From positions 726,692-790,691 of the forward strand of contig NZ_CP104395.1 in the NCBI RefSeq assembly GCF_029207735.1: a stretch of 64,000 nucleotides of DNA, read 5' to 3'. The stretch is from Candidatus Nanohalococcus occultus. GTDB taxonomy: Archaea > Nanohalarchaeota > Nanosalinia > Nanosalinales > Nanosalinaceae. The position numbers and the translations under genes are program-made. Numbering within the stretch: position 1 is the stretch's first letter; each line of letters starts with the position of its first letter. Shown here piece by piece: positions 9,232 to 18,693 of this stretch. The notes under the pieces were generated by a model. The model was given only the letters and a program-made list of their open reading frames with translations. It made no database searches and had not been told where the DNA came from.

Positions 9232-9259
9232 GGCTTTATATTCAAGCAGAGGGCTTTAT
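9232..9259 (+). promoter_or_regulatory. Two TATA-like elements before third pilin-like gene
   Basis: The sequence GGCTTTATA occurs twice in the 43-nt gap (about 9231-9239 and 9251-9259). The first lies about 27-30 nt before the GTG at 9265 and would give a leaderless transcript. The second is too close to act on that start. Confidence 0.35.
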
Positions 9260-9264
9260 AGTCT

Positions 9265-9897
9265 GTGAAAGCACAGACTCAGGCCCTCACAACTGTTCTT
9301 ATTACAACTGTAGTTATCGGAGCTGCTGCCTCGACATATATCTGGGGTCAGCCAATTATTGACAAACAGGAAAGTCAGTCCGATATAGACGGACTTGAGA
9401 GACAGGTAACTGAAATCCATAGTTTGGTAGATGATGTATCGAGAAGCGGGTCAAACCACAGATCCAACATGGAGATAAGCCTGACACAGGGCAGCCTTGA
9501 GGTAAACGATGAAGGAAACTACATACAAGTCACTGCTCCTGCGGAAAACTCTCCTTACGCACCAGGATGGACGTTAATAGAAGGAAACGCAAGGCAGAAC
9601 GTATCAATCTGGGGCGGAGATTTCGCAAGCGAAGAGTCCTCTCCCGGAGTTATAGCAGTGAAAACAACTGAGTCTCGTGCCAGCGATACCATTGAATACC
9701 GGATAGAGTTCAGGAACCGTAGAACCGGAGAAGGCCTGGAAAGAGTCGAACTCAGTCCGGTCGGGCGGACAACAGGAACCGGTGATTTCACGTTATCACT
9801 TACAAACCGTGGAAGATCGATCGATTCCTCATACGAGATATCGACAGGTGAGACATTCCAGCTGACGAAGACCGTAGTCGAGGTCGATATACAGTGA
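9265..9897 (+). CDS. Pilin-like protein
   Basis: 210 residues from a GTG start. The N-terminus MKAQTQALTTVLITTVVIGAAASTYIWGQP has the length and hydrophobic helix of an archaeal pilin-like signal, though the usual Lys-Gly is Lys-Ala, so processing by prepilin peptidase is uncertain. The helix is followed by an acidic linker and a beta-rich domain. It ends with a 4-nt overlap with the next pilin-like gene. Likely a minor pilin of the same filament or an anchor protein. Confidence 0.7.
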   Translation: MKAQTQALTTVLITTVVIGAAASTYIWGQPIIDKQESQSDIDGLERQVTEIHSLVDDVSRSGSNHRSNMEISLTQGSLEVNDEGNYIQVTAPAENSPYAPGWTLIEGNARQNVSIWGGDFASEESSPGVIAVKTTESRASDTIEYRIEFRNRRTGEGLERVELSPVGRTTGTGDFTLSLTNRGRSIDSSYEISTGETFQLTKTVVEVDIQ

Positions 9898-10292
9898 AAG
9901 GTCAGAATCTAGCGGTCGAGACAGTTTTCACCGTAGGACTGGGCATAGCTCTAGCAACAGGAGTTGTAACAATCTTCGATCAGTATCAGACAAGTGTTTC
10001 AGAGGATGCGACGGAAAAACAGTCACAGATAGTTGCCTCAGAGCTGAAAAGCTCAATGTACAGCCTGGAAGCGGTAGAAAACGGAGAGCGAAGCCTTGAT
10101 CTGCCGGAAGAACTGGGATCTAATGAGTACACTGTAGAGGTAGATGAGGACATAACTATAATATCAAATCTCAGAGAGTACAGTTACCCGTTGAACGGTT
10201 TGAGCGCGCGGCGGGAGGTCTCCGGGTCGGCGACCGGCGGAGCGGTTAACATATTCAAATCAGGAAACCAAATCAGAGTAGTGGAGGGATAG
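9894..10292 (+). CDS. Small pilin-like protein
   Basis: 132 residues, GTG start overlapping the preceding stop. The MKGQNLAVETVFTVGLGIALATGVVT start has Lys-Gly followed by a hydrophobic helix with a Glu near position +6 of the mature chain, a pilin hallmark. The short head is beta-rich and has no Cys. Only 3 nt separate it from the ATPase gene. Probably a minor pilin or initiation subunit. Confidence 0.75.
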   Translation: MKGQNLAVETVFTVGLGIALATGVVTIFDQYQTSVSEDATEKQSQIVASELKSSMYSLEAVENGERSLDLPEELGSNEYTVEVDEDITIISNLREYSYPLNGLSARREVSGSATGGAVNIFKSGNQIRVVEG

Positions 10293-10295
10293 AAA

Positions 10296-12002
10296 ATGTC
10301 AGTTAGAATGAACGGGCTGATAAACAAGCTACGTAAAGCAAAACACCCGGAATGGTTTGAGAAAGAAGAGGAAGAAGAGGAAACTGTAAGCAGCGAAGGA
10401 ATCCGGCTTCCAACCCCTGGAGAGTACGCTCCGGAAGAGATCAACGAACAAGCAGATGAAAGCGGAAACCTTACCGAGACTGACGTCACCTACCCTCTGA
10501 TACCGGAAGATCCTGACGAAGGCGAGACAGTGTATGCTTGGGCGCATATCACATGGGACGAAGCCCACGGAGAGTTGACCTACAAGGTTATAGAACCAGA
10601 ACTGGACCATCAGACCGAGAAAATACTTGAAGAAATCAAATCAATACTTGAACGCTCTTTCGACATCAACTTCAGCGATATAGAGCAAAACGAGGCCGAA
10701 GACTACCTATCGGAGAAGATCGACATGGTGGTCGATAAGTACAACATCTCACTCAGCGGCAAGCAAAGAGAGATCATCCGTTACTATGCTTACAGGAACC
10801 TCGCAGGTCTTGGAAAACTCCAGCCGATTCTAAACGACAAGGAGGTCGAAGATATTTCCTGTGACGGGACAGACATCCCGGTCTACGTATACCACCGGAA
10901 TCCGAAGTTCGGATCGATCAAGACAAGTATCGAATGGCATGACAAGGAGAATCTGAACTCTTTCGTGATGAAGCTTGCTCAGCGCTGCGGACGTTCTATC
11001 TCTGTCGCATCACCTTTACTTGACGGTGCGTTACCTGACGGATCTCGTGTTCAGGCAACTCTGGGAACGGATATCGCACGTAAAGGTTCGAACTTCACAA
11101 TCCGACGGTTCACCGAAGATCCTTTGACACCGATCCACATGATGGATTTCGAGACGGAAAACACCCAGATGATGAGCTACCTCTGGACGTTAGTCGAGCA
11201 TGGGAAGTCAACGCTTGTATCCGGAACCACTGGTGCAGGTAAGACGTCTCAGCTAAACGCGTTATCGCTTTTCATCCGCCCGGAGAAAAAGATTGTATCC
11301 ATCGAGGACACCCCTGAGCTGCGGCTGCCTCACGACCACTGGGTGCCGGAAGTCGCAAGAAGCGGGTTCGGATCCAGCGCTGAAGAGGGCGGAGAAGTAT
11401 CAATGGACGACCTGCTCAAAGAGTCGCTGCGTCAGAGACCAGAATACATTATTGTCGGTGAGGTCCGTGGCGAGGAAGCATACATCCTGTTCCAGCAGAT
11501 GGCAACAGGCCACACAGGACTGAGTACGATCCACGCCGACTCAATCGAGATGCTTATGGACCGGCTTACAACCAACCCGATCAACCTGTCTCCGTCTCTC
11601 ATCGAGACACTGGACTGTATCATGCTAATCTCCCGTATCCGGTACAACGATTCTTACATTCGACGTATTAAAGGACTTTACGAGGTCAGAGGATATGACA
11701 AGCAGACAGGGATCGATGCCAACCAGGTTTTCGGCTGGGACGCTCAAAACGATGAGTACGTCCAGAAAAACAACTCCTTAATCCTCCAGGACATTGTAGA
11801 ACAGTCAAACATGAGCGAACAGGAACTTCAGCGGGAAGTGAACAACCGCCAGAAAGTACTGAGCTGGATGCAGGAAAACCAAGTGAAAAACTACAAGAAG
11901 GTCGGAGACATAATCTCCAGATACTATTCCGATCCTGGGACCGTTATAGAACACGCCACGAATGAAAAAGCTCCTGATGAACTTTTCACGAGTCCTGAAT
12001 AA
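10296..12002 (+). CDS. Type II/IV secretion system ATPase (pilus motor)
   Basis: 568 residues, PulE/VirB11 superfamily, the cytoplasmic hexameric ATPase that drives pilus assembly. The N-terminal 110 residues are acidic and variable. The N2-like domain follows (KLQPILNDKEVEDISCDG), then the ATPase core with Walker A SGTTGAGKTSQL near 309-320, an Asp box (SIEDTPELRLPHDHW), Walker B region IIVGEVRGEEAYILFQ near 384-400, and the His box TGHTGLSTIHAD. The motifs match archaeal FlaI/PilB-type ATPases. Its stop overlaps the start of the first TadC gene. Confidence 0.95.
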   Translation: MSVRMNGLINKLRKAKHPEWFEKEEEEEETVSSEGIRLPTPGEYAPEEINEQADESGNLTETDVTYPLIPEDPDEGETVYAWAHITWDEAHGELTYKVIEPELDHQTEKILEEIKSILERSFDINFSDIEQNEAEDYLSEKIDMVVDKYNISLSGKQREIIRYYAYRNLAGLGKLQPILNDKEVEDISCDGTDIPVYVYHRNPKFGSIKTSIEWHDKENLNSFVMKLAQRCGRSISVASPLLDGALPDGSRVQATLGTDIARKGSNFTIRRFTEDPLTPIHMMDFETENTQMMSYLWTLVEHGKSTLVSGTTGAGKTSQLNALSLFIRPEKKIVSIEDTPELRLPHDHWVPEVARSGFGSSAEEGGEVSMDDLLKESLRQRPEYIIVGEVRGEEAYILFQQMATGHTGLSTIHADSIEMLMDRLTTNPINLSPSLIETLDCIMLISRIRYNDSYIRRIKGLYEVRGYDKQTGIDANQVFGWDAQNDEYVQKNNSLILQDIVEQSNMSEQELQREVNNRQKVLSWMQENQVKNYKKVGDIISRYYSDPGTVIEHATNEKAPDELFTSPE

Positions 12003-12877
12003 TGCTTGAAAAATACGCGTCTTTTTGCTACGATCAAATCGGGAGCTACATACTAGACTCACTGGATTACTTCGAAGACATCCGCCCGCATCTTTCAAAG
12101 GCGAATATACAGGTATCGCTGCCAGAGTACGTCTCAGCGATGGTGCTGAGCAGCATGTTTGTAAGTATAACAACACTGACAGTTCTAGGATCTATTTTGA
12201 TGATAGGTAGCGGGATAGCCGGCCTTATCTACGGTATGATACTTTCACTGATCTCAGGGACTCTTACACTCGTCGGATTCTACATATACCCTTCAATTAT
12301 AATCAAGAGTCGGGCTTCGAAGATCCGGGACACACTTCCATTCGCAACCATGTATCTTTCAACGCTCGCAGGAACCGGAACATCACTGCCAAAGCTTTTT
12401 AAGGTTCTTTCAGAGGTCGATGAGTACGGAGAGGTTGCGAAAGAAGCCGAAAGGATCTCAAGAGATATTGAAACATTCAACATGGATACTAACGAGGCTT
12501 TGAAGAACGCAGCTGAGCGCACACCGAGTGAAGACTTCAAGAATCTGATGTGGGGCATGAACCACACTCTTACCTCAGGAGGATCACTTCGTTCCTTCCT
12601 TAGAGAGCGTTCAGATACGCTGATGAACGATTACCGTAGAAGAGTCGAGGAATTCTCCGAGACGCTCTCACTGCTTGTTGAAATGTATATTACAGTCGTA
12701 ATTGTCGGTTCTATAATATTCACATCGATGAGTCTTGTGATGACCACGTTCTCCCCTAACATGAGTACAGGGTTTATCGTCCGGCTACAGGTTCTGTCCA
12801 TCTTTATCGGACTGCCGATGATCTCAGGCATGTTCATAGTTCTGGTCGGAGGGCTTGCTCCAGGAGGGATAAGATGA
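12002..12877 (+). CDS. Type II secretion system F/TadC-like membrane protein
   Basis: 291 residues, the first of two adjacent platform proteins. It has two hydrophobic segments near 50-100, a cytoplasmic helical GSPII_F domain (about 105-215, with FATMYLSTLAGTGTSLPKLFKVL and LRSFLRERSDTLMNDYRRR), and two C-terminal membrane segments. This is the inner-membrane platform that the ATPase turns. Start overlaps the ATPase stop by 1 nt and the end overlaps the second platform gene by 4 nt. Confidence 0.9.
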   Translation: MLEKYASFCYDQIGSYILDSLDYFEDIRPHLSKANIQVSLPEYVSAMVLSSMFVSITTLTVLGSILMIGSGIAGLIYGMILSLISGTLTLVGFYIYPSIIIKSRASKIRDTLPFATMYLSTLAGTGTSLPKLFKVLSEVDEYGEVAKEAERISRDIETFNMDTNEALKNAAERTPSEDFKNLMWGMNHTLTSGGSLRSFLRERSDTLMNDYRRRVEEFSETLSLLVEMYITVVIVGSIIFTSMSLVMTTFSPNMSTGFIVRLQVLSIFIGLPMISGMFIVLVGGLAPGGIR

Positions 12878-13914
12878 GTCAGATAGAGTTTTTCACGGAG
12901 GAAGAGTACGAACCAGGACGTTCAACTGAGGAGAAGGTCGTGATTGGTTCTGCTATAGTTGGAGCAGTCTTCGGGCTTCTAGGCCTCGCGCTTTATGGCT
13001 CCTCACCGCAGCTCGGAGGCTCAGTGATCATCCTCGGGCTTTTAATCGGGGTTTTACCATACGGTTTGCTGTCATTTCTTAAAAACAGGGCGCTAAAGGA
13101 GATGGAAGACCAGTTCCCTTCATTCCTGAAGGACCTGGCGGAATCGAAAAAAGGAGGAATGACTATAATACAGGCATTTGACTCGGCGAAAGAGACCGAC
13201 TACGGACGTCTTAACGGAGAAGTGGAAAAAATACACAACCAATTATCTTGGGGCGTTCCGTTCCCAAAGGTCATGGAGCGTTTTTCCAAACGTATGAGTG
13301 ATTCCTCGGTGATCCAAGAGCTTGTATCCATCCTTTTACAGAGCTTCAAGAGCGGCGGGAACATTACAAAGACGATCGAGTCGATCGCCGATGATGCGAC
13401 AAAGCTCAAGGAGACAATACAGAAGAAGAACTCGATGGTAAAACAGCAGATCGCGATAATGTATATCATCTACCTGCTTTTCATCGGAATCACCATCGGC
13501 CTTTACTTCATGATGGGGCAGCTGATGGGGCTTGGATCACCCGGCGAAGGCGCGCTCGGAGGACTTGATTTCATCAGCGGAGGAGAAGGCGGCTCAACCA
13601 CACCTTCATTCTGCGGACCCAACCTCGATTTCTCAGCACCTATGTGCGAATCCGCTAAGGTATTCGGATTTGTACCGGAAAATATTACAGAAACCGGCTT
13701 CCAGACGGAGTACTCTCAGAGATACGGTTACGGAAACATGGCATACTACAAGTCACTGCTGTTCCTAATGCTTATGATACAGGGTGCGTGTACAGGCGCA
13801 GTAGCAGGCCAGATAAGCAGCGGAACCCCTTCCGCAGGAGTCAAACACGCCCTGATAATGCTGCCCGCGGCGTTCGCAATATTCGTAACAATCGTCGGAG
13901 GAGCAGGATTCTAG
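12874..13914 (+). CDS. Type II secretion system F/TadC-like membrane protein, second copy
   Basis: 346 residues. Two N-terminal membrane helices (about 25-75), a T2SSF domain (LAESKKGGMTIIQAFDSAK; LLQSFKSGGNITKTIESIA), two further membrane segments, and between them an extracytoplasmic Gly-rich loop with two Cys (FCGPNLDF, APMCESA). The neighbouring 291-residue protein is its partner. In many archaea the two T2SSF units are fused in one FlaJ-like protein, so here the platform is split into two genes with a 4-nt overlap. Confidence 0.9.
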   Translation: MSQIEFFTEEEYEPGRSTEEKVVIGSAIVGAVFGLLGLALYGSSPQLGGSVIILGLLIGVLPYGLLSFLKNRALKEMEDQFPSFLKDLAESKKGGMTIIQAFDSAKETDYGRLNGEVEKIHNQLSWGVPFPKVMERFSKRMSDSSVIQELVSILLQSFKSGGNITKTIESIADDATKLKETIQKKNSMVKQQIAIMYIIYLLFIGITIGLYFMMGQLMGLGSPGEGALGGLDFISGGEGGSTTPSFCGPNLDFSAPMCESAKVFGFVPENITETGFQTEYSQRYGYGNMAYYKSLLFLMLMIQGACTGAVAGQISSGTPSAGVKHALIMLPAAFAIFVTIVGGAGF

Positions 13915-13928
13915 GAGGAAAAAAGCAG

Positions 13929-15440
13929 ATGAAAGGTCAGATCAACCTCGAGTTTCTTTTCGCAGCAATGCTTTACATCAGTGCTGTGGGCGGAATACTT
14001 ATCGCAGGCACAGAAACATTGCCCGACATATCAAACGGCGCTCAACGCTCAAATCTTTACAGCGAGGCTTATACGACTTCAAGCAAGCTTCTATCGAAAC
14101 CAGGTTACTCTACTTACGGCTCTACGACCGACTGGGATCAAAACGACTCTACAATCAGCTCTACGACTTCTATCGGTTTATCGACGTCCGCAGAAAACCA
14201 CATGGTGGTCGAACCCGGGAAGCTTGAGAAGTTAGAGGATTTCAGCCCGAACGCTGACGATCTAAACTACTCAGAGTTCAAGGAAATATCCGGCGTGCGA
14301 AACCAGTACCGGTTTAACTTCACGTGGCTACCGGTCCCGGAGCTTGACGGCTCGTTCAAGAGATATGAATCCGGAACCATCCCCGTCGATGAGGACGACA
14401 GCTTGGTAGGCTACTGGACGTTTGACGAAGAAGCACCTGACAGCAACCCTGATCCGGAAGCCATAGCAGAGGATAGATCAGGCAACGGAAACACAGGCAC
14501 GGCTTACGGAAACTTCGGTTACCGGGAACCCGGCATACGTGGAACCTCAGCTTACTACTTTGACTCAGCCGAATACGTAAACATTACCTCAAGCTATGAT
14601 AGTCCTAACGCCACAGTCTCAATGTGGATAAAACCCGAAAGTCTGTCCGGCGAACAGCAGTTTTTGAATCTCGCAGGAGGTTTCCGTAATCTGAGCATGG
14701 AGCTGGAAGACGGAGCAGTCAGCTTAAACGCGGCAGATTTTATTGGAACGGAGGATATATACTCCGCAAACTTAAAACGAGAATGGACGCATATATCGGC
14801 AGTAATAGATCGTGATGGAAGCTACAGTCTTTATGTAAATGGCGAACTCCGGGGCGCAGGGATCGACCGCAGAAACCTCTCGACAATAGATGTATCGGAA
14901 GTCATAGTAGGGGCTGGCGATAAGGACCGGTCTGAAACAGATGAAGAAGGCTTCCGAGGCGGTATCGACGACCTACGGATTTACAACAGAAGCCTTTCCA
15001 GGCAGGAGATCTCAGAGATCACAGAAGGAAAAGATCCGTACAGGAAAGAAGACTACATGAAGATCATACCCCCTACAACACCGAGTTACAGTAGCTCCGG
15101 TAACACGGTGCGGTACGGCCGGGAAAGAATAGGCGAGAGCTATCCTCACTTCCTCGCGATCTCTCACAACGGCATCTACGATGAAGTATACGTCTCCCGT
15201 ACCTGGGATTTTTCAGGAAGTTCTGTTATAACCGAGGGCGATCAGTTCAGCTTACAGGACGAGGAGTTCTACCTCAAATCAATCCAGAACACTGGTTCCA
15301 CACGCGGGAACGCATTAGTTCTCAGACAGCATCTTCGAAGCTTCGGGCCAGAACCCAGCACCGATAAATCAGTTATAACACTTGAAAGATTCGCAGTATA
15401 TCTAGAAGAGCCGTTAAAAATGGAGGTGCTTAGCTGGTGA
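13929..15440 (+). CDS. LamG-domain pilin-like surface protein
   Basis: 503 residues from ATG 13929, which follows a GGAGG site by about 10 nt; the longer in-frame ORF from 13788 overlaps the platform gene and is rejected. The start MKGQINLEFLFAAMLYISAV is a pilin-type class III signal with Glu at +5. Residues about 157-365 form a concanavalin/LamG-like jelly roll (LVGYWTFDE, DRSGNGNTGTAYG, ATVSMWIKP, EWTHISAVIDRDG, YVNGELRG, IDDLRIYNRSLS). Such domains bind sugars or matrix, so this is a candidate adhesin exposed on the pilus. Confidence 0.85.
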   Translation: MKGQINLEFLFAAMLYISAVGGILIAGTETLPDISNGAQRSNLYSEAYTTSSKLLSKPGYSTYGSTTDWDQNDSTISSTTSIGLSTSAENHMVVEPGKLEKLEDFSPNADDLNYSEFKEISGVRNQYRFNFTWLPVPELDGSFKRYESGTIPVDEDDSLVGYWTFDEEAPDSNPDPEAIAEDRSGNGNTGTAYGNFGYREPGIRGTSAYYFDSAEYVNITSSYDSPNATVSMWIKPESLSGEQQFLNLAGGFRNLSMELEDGAVSLNAADFIGTEDIYSANLKREWTHISAVIDRDGSYSLYVNGELRGAGIDRRNLSTIDVSEVIVGAGDKDRSETDEEGFRGGIDDLRIYNRSLSRQEISEITEGKDPYRKEDYMKIIPPTTPSYSSSGNTVRYGRERIGESYPHFLAISHNGIYDEVYVSRTWDFSGSSVITEGDQFSLQDEEFYLKSIQNTGSTRGNALVLRQHLRSFGPEPSTDKSVITLERFAVYLEEPLKMEVLSW

Positions 15441-17191
15441 AAAACAGGAAAGGCGCAGGATACATTATAGAAAGCATAATCTCCATAATAGTACTTTTAA
15501 CGTTTGTAGCCGGTTCTTATTCAGGTATAGGCAGCGATCATGACTGGGTTGGCTTTGAACAACAAACCGCTACCTCTGACCTCACCTACACCTTGAAGAA
15601 AACCGAGCATTTCGATAACTTCGTTGGACGCGGAGAAACCGGTGCTATACGAGGAGTCTCGGCATCTTTAATGGATCAGCGTGTCAGCGCCGCCGGAACA
15701 GTGACAGGTTTGCCAACAGGAACGTATCTAATCGGTGTTTACTCAGATCAGGATCCTTCCGAATCGGATAGGGTCTCCGACACAAGCTTACAGGATGCTA
15801 CCGACGGATCTCCCGGAGACCGTTGTGTAGGCGACCTGGAGGAAATTCGACCGGACGAAGGCACAATTCTACGTACGTCTTCCAGCGGAGACTTTGAGAC
15901 CAACCACATGAGTTCTGGCTCACGGCTTTACTTCGCAGACGCCGATCCAGGTACAAGCGGAACAGATGAAGTAGATTACGACAGCGTATGGGTCGATAAC
16001 AGGACGAGCTGTCAGTTCACAAGAGATGAAGGCCCTTACAGAATAAACGATTTTATCTCACTGGACGGGAACGCGTACAAGATAAAAACACTGACGGACT
16101 CGAAAGCAGTGCTTGAGAGATCAGATCTGAGCTATGAACTGAAACAGGACTTCAAACAGCTTGAATCCGCGGATATCGAAGTAAGAAGGTTTAACAGCTC
16201 TGATAACTTCGATGAATACGATTTATTGGTTTTCAAGCACCGTGAAAACTTGAATGACCTCAACGGATTTGAGTCAAAGCTTCTGGACTATATGGAAAAC
16301 GGAAAAGCTGTTTTCGCGATGGCTTTACAGCAATCAGACCTACGGTCCGGTTTCCTAGATGAGACCGGGTTGAAGTGGGTTGATATGAACTTCAAGCTGC
16401 CTTTAGCCTTCGATGGCTTGATGTTCGGTAACGGGAATAGAGGCCAGCAGGTTGAAAGCTACTTTAACCATCAAGGATTCACTACAGACGATATAGCCAT
16501 CTCTCCGAACGGCCGGATCTCCTCTGGAGAACGGTACACCAGAGACGAGCAGATAGTTGCTTCCGCAGACTATACTTATAACCGCACCGAGTGGGATAGC
16601 TCAAATGACAGCATGGAAACGACAACAGTACAGCCAGTAGGCACACCTTCAAGCGACTGCGCGGATCCTTACCGTAACGGCTCATTCGAGTTCCCGGAAG
16701 GTGAGTCAGGATCAGAAACCCTTACCGCATACAGCATACAGCTTTCAGGCACCGGATGTTCCAGTTTCGAGTACGGCGTTGCTATCGATAAAACCGGAGA
16801 TGGCTCAGGCAACCCGGACGGAGAGTTCGATGATAGAGGTGAAGGAACCTATCTGAACGAAAGCACATTGATAGTCAACCAGCGACTTTACCAGGTGAAA
16901 ATAAACTCCCACGACAATGTAACCTTTGACTTCGTAGGCGATAGACGGACAGAAGTATTTAGCTACGTTAACGACTTAGAGACCCAGAGTTCGGAAGGCT
17001 TCGGCAGATTCCCTATAGTTTCAGGAACCGATCCTCAAAAACACATTGCGCTACTGAGTTCTTCAATTTTCATGATGCTGGACGATGAGAGAAGCTTCGG
17101 GCCGGACGATAGCTCAAGTATATCAACTACGACCGCCGGACGAACGCCTGAAGGCGATGTCTACAGCCTGAACCTGAGGTGGCTTGAGTGA
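15437..17191 (+). CDS. Large pilin-like surface protein
   Basis: 584 residues, GTG start with 4-nt overlap. The N-terminal MKNRKGAGYIIESIISIIVLLTFVAG carries Lys-Gly and a hydrophobic helix with Glu, like a pilin signal. The ectodomain includes a region near 255-310 (YDLLVFKHRENLNDLNGFESKLLDYM) that reads like an alpha/beta Rossmann or glutamine amidotransferase-like unit, but I see no catalytic triad. Several Cys pairs are present. I do not recognise the family. Probably a minor pilin or a surface partner of the LamG protein. Confidence 0.65.
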   Translation: MKNRKGAGYIIESIISIIVLLTFVAGSYSGIGSDHDWVGFEQQTATSDLTYTLKKTEHFDNFVGRGETGAIRGVSASLMDQRVSAAGTVTGLPTGTYLIGVYSDQDPSESDRVSDTSLQDATDGSPGDRCVGDLEEIRPDEGTILRTSSSGDFETNHMSSGSRLYFADADPGTSGTDEVDYDSVWVDNRTSCQFTRDEGPYRINDFISLDGNAYKIKTLTDSKAVLERSDLSYELKQDFKQLESADIEVRRFNSSDNFDEYDLLVFKHRENLNDLNGFESKLLDYMENGKAVFAMALQQSDLRSGFLDETGLKWVDMNFKLPLAFDGLMFGNGNRGQQVESYFNHQGFTTDDIAISPNGRISSGERYTRDEQIVASADYTYNRTEWDSSNDSMETTTVQPVGTPSSDCADPYRNGSFEFPEGESGSETLTAYSIQLSGTGCSSFEYGVAIDKTGDGSGNPDGEFDDRGEGTYLNESTLIVNQRLYQVKINSHDNVTFDFVGDRRTEVFSYVNDLETQSSEGFGRFPIVSGTDPQKHIALLSSSIFMMLDDERSFGPDDSSSISTTTAGRTPEGDVYSLNLRWLE

Positions 17192-17502
17192 AAGGACAGT
17201 TCATGATGATCTCAGCAGTCATCGCCGGACTGATAACGATTTCTGCGGCATCAACAATTGCTACAGCTACAGCCTCAAGCTTCGAACCGGATCAGGATAG
17301 TTCAAGAATATACCAGATAAAAAGCGAGGCCGAAGAGTTCGATTTCAGCAAGCAAGACGACCGAGAGGCATTCAGAGAAATGGTAAGAATGTACAAAGGC
17401 CTGAGAGTTGACACCCGGTACGGCAGTGTAAACGACTGTATGAACGCGACTGTCAGCTCTTCAAACGGCGAGTACGAACTTACCTGCCTCAAAGGACGTT
17501 AA
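17188..17502 (+). CDS. Small pilin-like protein, last gene of pilus operon
   Basis: 104 residues, GTG start with a 4-nt overlap. The MKGQFMMISAVIAGLITISAAS start is a pilin-like class III signal with Lys-Gly and a hydrophobic helix, without the usual Glu. The head is short and acidic, with two Cys (NDCMNAT, LTCLKG). It closes the operon, overlapping the convergent rfcL gene by 4 nt. Confidence 0.7.
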   Translation: MKGQFMMISAVIAGLITISAASTIATATASSFEPDQDSSRIYQIKSEAEEFDFSKQDDREAFREMVRMYKGLRVDTRYGSVNDCMNATVSSSNGEYELTCLKGR

Positions 17503-18686
17503 AAACTTGATATAAACTCTGTTTCATCCTCTTCCAGCTCAAGCTGTTCGGCAAGTTCGCTGTTTTCCTCTAACAATCCAGAAATGAATGGAAGCATAGC
17601 GCGCGCCTCCCGTCCGGAAACGTGTAGCTTCTTCCCGACCTTTTTCTCGATGGACTCGAGTTTGTTCCGAGCTGCCCGAGACGAACCCATACGTCTGATC
17701 TTGGACGGGTACTGGTACTTGGTCCAGCCCGAGTACTTTTGGTTCTTTGCTAAGGCTACCCCGATAGTTGAGAAGTGATAGACGTACTTGAGCAGAGACC
17801 AGTTCATAGTATTCCGGATCCGGCCGTTGAAGACATCCGCCCTCGATATCTGATCGTATGCCCGGGTGACGTCTTCAGATCGCTGGTACTCGCGCGGAAT
17901 ATTCTCCCTTACCCACTCGATGAAAGTACCGGCATCCTCATCTAGATTGTCGGTCGCACGCTTGGCTGTATCAGCATTCTCCGTCTTGAAAACCATCTTC
18001 AAGGCCTCAAAGACATCTTGTTCTTTGTCTCTGGCACCTATTACCTCTACGTCTTCCTTAGTGAGTTTTTCCTTTCCTCTGGCCGCGGCTTCAAGATCGT
18101 TTATCGCCGAACGGATCTGGCCGCCACCTCTGCGGGCAATGGTTTTCACGGCAGATTTTTCGTACTCAATGCCTTCGTTTTCAAGTATCTCTTTGAGATG
18201 CGCGTTGATCGAGTTGGTATGTACCGAGTTAAGCTCTACCTGCTTGGACTTGTTCCTCAAGTTTCTAATCGAGTTATCGTAGGCATCGTTCGCCGTCATT
18301 ATAACCGGAAAACGGGACTCATCTACGATACGGGCGAGTTCAGCGGTTCCTCCACGATCGGAGTTGCCCGACATTCCATCGACCTCATCGATCAAGATCA
18401 GCTTCTGCTTTCCGAAAAACGAAGCCTGACGTGTAGCTTCTTTCAGTTCCTTTTTCAGCTTCTTTTTGGTTCTTACATCGCTGGCATTAGTTTCTACAAG
18501 CTCCAGATCGTGATCATTCGCCAGGGCCTCTGCTAGAGAAGTTTTACCTGTCCCTGCCTGTCCGTAAAGAAGTACGGGTTTGTCTCCTTTCTCCCAGCCT
18601 TCCAACCACTCAGTCAACTCTTCTTTCTGGTTGGAAGCTCCTCTATACTCGGAGAGGGTTTTCGGACGGTATTTTTCTACCCACAT
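17499..18686 (-). CDS. rfcL: Replication factor C large subunit
   Basis: Clamp loader subunit that opens PCNA onto primed DNA together with RfcS. 395 residues. N-terminal MWVEKYRPKTLSEYRG, Walker A YGQAGTGKTSLAEAL near 40-54, Walker B LILIDEVDGMSG near 98-109, then the AAA+ lid and a C-terminal collar domain. It is shorter than many euryarchaeal RfcL proteins (often near 480). The extreme C-terminus ETEFISSF could be a reduced PCNA-interacting motif without the usual Gln. It lies 7 nt downstream of rfcS in the same direction. Confidence 0.95.
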   Translation of the reverse strand: MWVEKYRPKTLSEYRGASNQKEELTEWLEGWEKGDKPVLLYGQAGTGKTSLAEALANDHDLELVETNASDVRTKKKLKKELKEATRQASFFGKQKLILIDEVDGMSGNSDRGGTAELARIVDESRFPVIMTANDAYDNSIRNLRNKSKQVELNSVHTNSINAHLKEILENEGIEYEKSAVKTIARRGGGQIRSAINDLEAAARGKEKLTKEDVEVIGARDKEQDVFEALKMVFKTENADTAKRATDNLDEDAGTFIEWVRENIPREYQRSEDVTRAYDQISRADVFNGRIRNTMNWSLLKYVYHFSTIGVALAKNQKYSGWTKYQYPSKIRRMGSSRAARNKLESIEKKVGKKLHVSGREARAMLPFISGLLEENSELAEQLELEEDETEFISSF

Positions 18687-18693
18687 AATGCTT

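Noticed and set aside
9046-9261. Open frame over the second pilin gene
   Set aside because: It lies in another frame of a well-supported pilin and has no signal, promoter or known motif.
13788-13928. N-terminal extension of the LamG protein
   Set aside because: It overlaps the T2SSF gene out of frame, is Arg-rich and unlike the proteome. The ATG at 13929 has a GGAGG site and a pilin signal.
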